Positions 59,447 to 64,000 of a stretch of DNA of 64,000 nucleotides are shown here, piece after piece. The translations under genes and the position numbers were made by a program. Position 1 is the first letter of the stretch; each line of letters starts with the position of its first letter. The notes beneath the pieces were generated by a model, which saw only the letters and a list, made by a program, of their open reading frames with translations, had not been told where the DNA came from and ran no database searches. The stretch comes from Blattamonas nauphoetae (taxonomy: Eukaryota; Preaxostyla; Oxymonadida): assembly GCA_033064195.1 (NCBI GenBank), contig JARBJD010000013.1, positions 310,001 through 374,000 of the forward strand, given 5' to 3'.

Positions 59447-62400
59447 ATGATATTCTCAAAGAAAGTCATGATCATATTGCTCTGTAGCCTATTCCATTGT
59501 GCTGATCAATACTACCAAGATTTTAACAATGTCTTTGAGAAGAAAGTTGCTGAAAGCAGTTTCGCCTCAAACACAGAATTCGTCCATCTCTCGTTTGATA
59601 ATGGATTGTATTGGACGAATGGGCTTAGTATTGTCTCGAAATCAGTGGAACTTCATGGAAACAAGGCATGGCTGACACCTCGTATGAATGTGCGAAACGA
59701 ACGAATTGGCGATACTGATGAAAGCACGATCCGACAGACCACAAAGCTCAACCATCCTGAACGATGGATGATGGAGGTGCAGAATAGTTCGTTGACAATG
59801 CAATCATGGAAACTGGACGCGGGAATGTCGGGGTCATCAGTCTGCTTTGTTGAGGGGTCGTCAGTTGAGGTGATTGACAGCGAAATCTTGTCAAACATGG
59901 AATGTTCTGGATTTGTGCTTGCGGACTTGTTTGGAAGTGGGTCGAGCCGGATTGTGATCGTTGGGAGCAGTCACGAATCATCGACACCAAATGTGGTTCT
60001 TCCGCTTGTTGGGAGAGGACATAGACAACTAAACAAGAAAAATGATGAATGGATGGCTGATTGGGAGGATTGGAAGGACGAATTGATGGAAAGGGAAACG
60101 ATTATTGGAGTTGGACTGTTGTTCGATTCGACGCACTTTGCACTTGGAACTGGCCCTCTTTTCTCGTTTGGTGGGAAGTTATTGCCGGTTGGGTCGAAGA
60201 TTGGGATATTTGGAGAGGTTTCGACAGAATTGAGATCCACCAGTATTTCGAATGTTACAAGCAGTTTCAGAGATGAAAAGGGGAAGAATATGGGAGTGGG
60301 AAGTTGTGTGTGGGAGAGAATGGTTGGGAGCAAGATTTCAAGAAGCATGAACCACGACATAGGGACAGGACTGTGTGGAACGAGGTTGGGTGGGAATATT
60401 GCTTGTGTGAACACTTCGTTTTCTTCCTGTGTCCGAACATCGAATAGTGACGTTGACATTCGTCATGAAAACATCACTCAAACATACATCAAGCGCACGT
60501 CAGTGACATCCTCGTCAGGAATGACATCTGTGAGGTTCACACTCTGTACTTTCAACGACATGACTGTCTCTGGTGGCCGAACTGCAAAGAGTGGTGGATC
60601 TGCCATCTATCTCAACCATTCAGCATCCCCTCTGACAGTCACACAGTGTTTCTTCCACAAATGTTCCTGCACCGAAGACGAAAATGACGGAGGAGCGATT
60701 TGTGTTTGGGAAGCTGGCTCAGACTGTCCCATCACAATCTCTTTGTCGTCCTTCACTGAATGTGAGAACACTGGAGGCACTGGAAATCATGGCGGCAGTG
60801 TGTATTGTTGCTCCAATTCAACTGTTTCCATCTCCGATTGCTTCTTCGAGGAGAGCAAGTCGAAATATCGTCATGGGGCTCTATCGCTCTGGTATCACTC
60901 ACTCGCCACACTCTCCAACTGCGCTTTTGTCAACTGCGAGTCCCGTTATGAAGCCGGTGCAATGGAACTTGATGTCGTCACCTCGATTGACTTCTCATTC
61001 CTTCAATTCCGAAATTGCACAGCGACAAAGCCGTCCCACGATATTAACTTCTTTCGAATGGCACCAGAAATCTTGAATTCGAATACAATCAGGTACTGTG
61101 ACTCCACTTCTGGTGTACCAAATGTGTACGATGACTGGTCCATATTCAGTTTGGGAGCGCCTCACAACCCTCGACCACAGGAACAGCAGTTGTGTCTTCG
61201 GGAGTGAATGGGGTTCTTCCAGACGCAGAGTGTAAACTCCGCTCGTCATCTCTCGCCACTTCACCGCCTCCATCGTTCACTAAAGTCGAGTTTGTGTTCA
61301 CGAACTCACTTGGGACAGGATGCACTGCAGTCTTGACAGGAACCGATCTAGTGGATGGGACAGAATACGAAGTGAAACTCAACACATCGCACACATTCTC
61401 GATTGTCGTGAAGTCATCAACACGAGCAGAATCATCGGAAATGCCGATTGGGTTTGAAGGAGCTCTCGCATGTTCCGCTGACATTCTCGTCGAAACCATC
61501 GAGCCAACTGACGAAGAGGGCGGAGTTGTTGTGATCCCTTCACCATTCACTGGACAGACACAGGCTCGTCCGAACGTGAATGAGATCTTCGTGGACACAG
61601 AAACAGGACAGACCAATCAGACATGCGGAGACTCGTCTCGTCCTTGCTCGACGATGGATGTTGCGTGGAAGATCATGCGATCACTTGGAATCAGCCATCC
61701 AACATTCTCGCTTCTGACCCACACTTCTCTGTCGTCGCAGATGACCATTGAAAGTGGATTCTCGGTTCTGATTCAGAATGGAACGAACAGCGGGCCATCA
61801 CTACACATTCCGTCGTCGGCAGCAGAATCAGCGACGTCAGCACTGATTGTGGTTTCGTCCGCTGTTCTGAACATCCACGAGATCGACATTGTGGTTGAGT
61901 CTTCGAAGCCGTCGTTCGTTCTCATCTCAGCCTCGTCATCCAAAATGACTCTTAAATACGGATTGATCACAGTCAAAAGCGAATCAACTCGGAGCCGAAA
62001 TGAAAGAGATGATTTGTGTTTGTGGACAACAGGACTGATTGAGCTGATTGGGACCGAACTGAACGTGACACACAACAACTTCTTCAACATCAGTCAGGGA
62101 GTGATCAGAATGAAGGGAGGAGAACTGGACATTCAAGGATCGATTTTCACCAACAATTCTCTGAACGATCAGGACTTCCCCTCAAATCATCAAAACATTG
62201 GATGTGCTGAAGATGGGAAAGTAACCATTTCAAGCTTGGGAGCTGGCGATGGATCTCCTCTTCATCCATCAGCGTGGATCTTGTCTGATGCGTGTACCAT
62301 CGAATCAACAGAAATGAATCCAGACTCTCCTCTCTTCATCCCAACACTCTCTTCTGAATCTACGTCGAAGTTGGACAAGAAGGCGAAATCGTTCACATTG

Positions 62401-63729
62401 ACAATTGAAGGAACGATTCTGATTCCGTGTTCGCTGTTCCTGAAAGTGTTCGAGATGGGAAAAGATGGAACAGAAGCCAAATCAACTCAGATCCCTCTCA
62501 CTGTTGACTCAGCGACATCATTCGCTGAGACGAAGATAGTCCTCACACTTCCCAGTTCGTCACTCAAATCTCTGGACAGCTCACTGGAATGGCGAGGACG
62601 ACTAGTTTTTGGAGAAAATCAAACAACCAACAACACTTTCCTGATTCAACAGAGCTCGTCTGGTCGCTTTGCCCAAGCATTGAAAGACAACATGAAATGG
62701 TGGATTCCTCTCGTGGTTGTTGTTTCATGTGCTCTTCTCGCATTGATTCTGCTTGTGATTCTCTATCTCCGACGCCGCAACAAGAAGGCAGGGAACAATC
62801 AAAATGATGGAGAACAACAAGAACTGAACCAGACAGAAGTCAAGATCGATGTGTTGAAAGACGAAGGAGACATCGACGACAATCGAAATTCTGTCAACAC
62901 CGCTGGTCACAAGCAATTGAAACCAGCCCTGACGTTCCACGAGGATCACTCCCATCCTTCTCTTCAGAACACCCACGAAATCGTGCAAACATCTGCCAAT
63001 CAAGCTCCTGTTCTGAATGTTGGGGAAGATCAATTTGGTCAGCCAAAACTCGAAAATGGATTCGCAGATTCACACGACACACTGTTCAACAGACTTCATG
63101 GACGAGAGAGGAAGACAGAATTGAATATCTATCGAACGCGATTGGATGTGGCGAAGACAGTTGAGAAACTGCTCTCCCTTCGCCCGAACGCTCTGGCACT
63201 TCGAAAATTGAATCCTCACTGGGTGTTCTACACTCCATCTGACGCAATCTGTTTCAGACTCAGTGAAAACACACAATCACAAGCTCCAACATCCACTCCC
63301 ACACAATCAGGAGAACATCAAGAGACACAAGAAGAGAAGCGATGGTCAGCGCCTGAAGAAGAGAACCGTGAGAATGGGATTGATGAAGGGAAAGTGACGG
63401 TTTTTCGGCTCGGCCTGATCTTGTGGGAAATCACGACCGGACAAGTCCCGTTCAGTGAGACAGATGCAGTGAATGCGCAGCGACAGCTTGGAATGGGAAT
63501 CGTTCCTGGAATGGATTCTGTTGATCCAGCTGAGCTTGCGACACTTCTTTTGGATTGTTTGGATCTGAATCCAGTTTGTCGTCCTTCTCTGGAATCAGTT
63601 GTTTCTCGTCTGGAGTCGATTGGGGAAGGAAAGAAAGAGGAAGCGGGAGATCTTCTGGAGCTCCCGAATCACGCGCCCGAACCGAAACCAGAATCGCGAA
63701 AACAAGACCCAACTTTCCAACATGAATAA
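59447..63729 (+). pseudogene. Second beta-helix surface receptor with a pseudokinase tail, one frameshift
   Basis: The first frame (ATG 59447 to TGA 61207) begins with a signal peptide (MIFSKKVMIILLCSLFHC) and has GG-x-x/Cys-rich beta-helix repeats (SGGSAIYLNHSASPLTVTQC, DGGAICVWEAG, GGSVYCCSNSTVSISDCFF). A second frame, open from about 61130 with no ATG, continues GTAVVSSGVNGVLPDAECKL, a CGDSSRPCSTMD module, a domain also found before the membrane in the giant gene (SLEWRGRLVFGEN), a transmembrane helix at 62698-62770 (WWIPLVVVVSCALLALILLV) with LRRRNKK, and a kinase C-lobe remnant (RWSAPEEE, VFRLGLILWEITTGQVPF, NPVCRPSLESV) lacking HRD and DFG; LNPHWVFYTP stands for the catalytic loop. The frame change lies between 61128 and 61207, where the first part also seems to lose a segment. 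A missed short intron is the alternative. Confidence 0.65.
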
Positions 63730-64000
63730 CAACTCTCACTTGAAGCATTCTGAACACCGACAAATCTGCACTCTCACTTCTCTCTCGTCTCTGCTGATCA
63801 TTTCATCCTGGATCCACTCCCATCTCGTTCTGTTGGAGTTTCTAAGCGTTCTTTTTTTCTGATTCATTTGTCGGTCTCGCCTGAAGTCGCATCCTTCTCG
63901 CTGAGATCGGTCATTCTTCATCCAGCTCTCTCAATCTGAATCGCATCACATCATTAGCGATTCGATGACCGCAATCCTCAAATTTTGAGAGAATTCATTT
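63730..64000. other. 3' flank to window end
   Basis: No gene is supported in this stretch; it is T/C-rich like other 3' flanks of the window. Confidence 0.4.

Noticed and set aside
1-64000. A non-standard code with TAA/TAG as glutamine, suggested by TAG at a CAG position in copy 4
   Set aside because: TAA and TAG end several otherwise well-aligned genes (copies 1-3, 25272, 31623, both surface genes), and the other two interruptions are TGA at arginine codons.
1-64000. tRNA or rRNA genes
   Set aside because: No cloverleaf-type B-box context or rRNA-like conserved sequence was noticed by eye; a covariance-model search was not possible here.

Overview
The window looks like a nuclear contig of a microbial eukaryote. 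Genes are long, mostly intronless and lie on both strands; coding strands are pyrimidine-rich; TAA, TAG and TGA all end open frames, so the code appears standard. Where introns occur they are very short (29-65 nt, GT...AG). The gene content is dominated by large helical-repeat (ARM/HEAT-like) proteins and by giant cell-surface beta-helix (pectin-lyase-like) proteins with one transmembrane segment and a degenerate kinase lobe. From memory of similar gene sets I suspect an oxymonad (Preaxostyla, Blattamonas-like). That is inference; no database was searched.

Layout. 1-8.6 kb: two tandem units, each a ~900-residue helical-repeat gene (copy 1 cut by the window edge; copy 2 with one nonsense codon) followed by a minus-strand fragment of a surface-protein gene. 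The second fragment carries a 649-bp DNA transposon whose empty site survives in the first. 8.6-12.25 kb: an element with 128-bp, apparently identical inverted ends, a nested 215-bp-arm palindrome, decayed coding sequence and a 28-bp minisatellite. 12.4-15.8 kb: the membrane-anchoring end of a surface gene split by a 2.9-kb Mutator-like element (9-bp target duplication). 15.85-20.4 kb: a 4.3-kb island bounded by 54-58 bp inverted repeats. 20.6-23.4 kb: copy 3 of the large family (one nonsense codon).

23.6-36.7 kb: an array of smaller (300-456 residue) helical-repeat paralogs on both strands, some truncated. Two share a 16-nt first exon and a phase-1 mini-intron. 37.2-41.0 kb: a nine-exon minus-strand gene for a predicted 1,154-residue helical-repeat protein. 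41.8-52.4 kb: one giant surface gene (about 3,340 codons) split by a 521-bp hAT-like element with an 8-bp target duplication. 53.5-59.3 kb: copies 4 (one nonsense codon) and 5 (intact) of the large family. 59.4-63.7 kb: a second surface gene of the same design, frameshifted once.

Taken together, this is a fast-evolving region of gene birth and death. Two expanding families, intracellular helical scaffolds and surface beta-helix pseudokinases, are interleaved, tandemly copied and repeatedly hit by small DNA transposons. Nearly all the helical proteins end with the same signature (L-x-x-E-G-aromatic/aliphatic-x-D, then a terminal LG-x-N), so the large, small and multi-exon genes probably belong to one superfamily. 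No rRNA, tRNA, CRISPR array or virus-like element was recognised.
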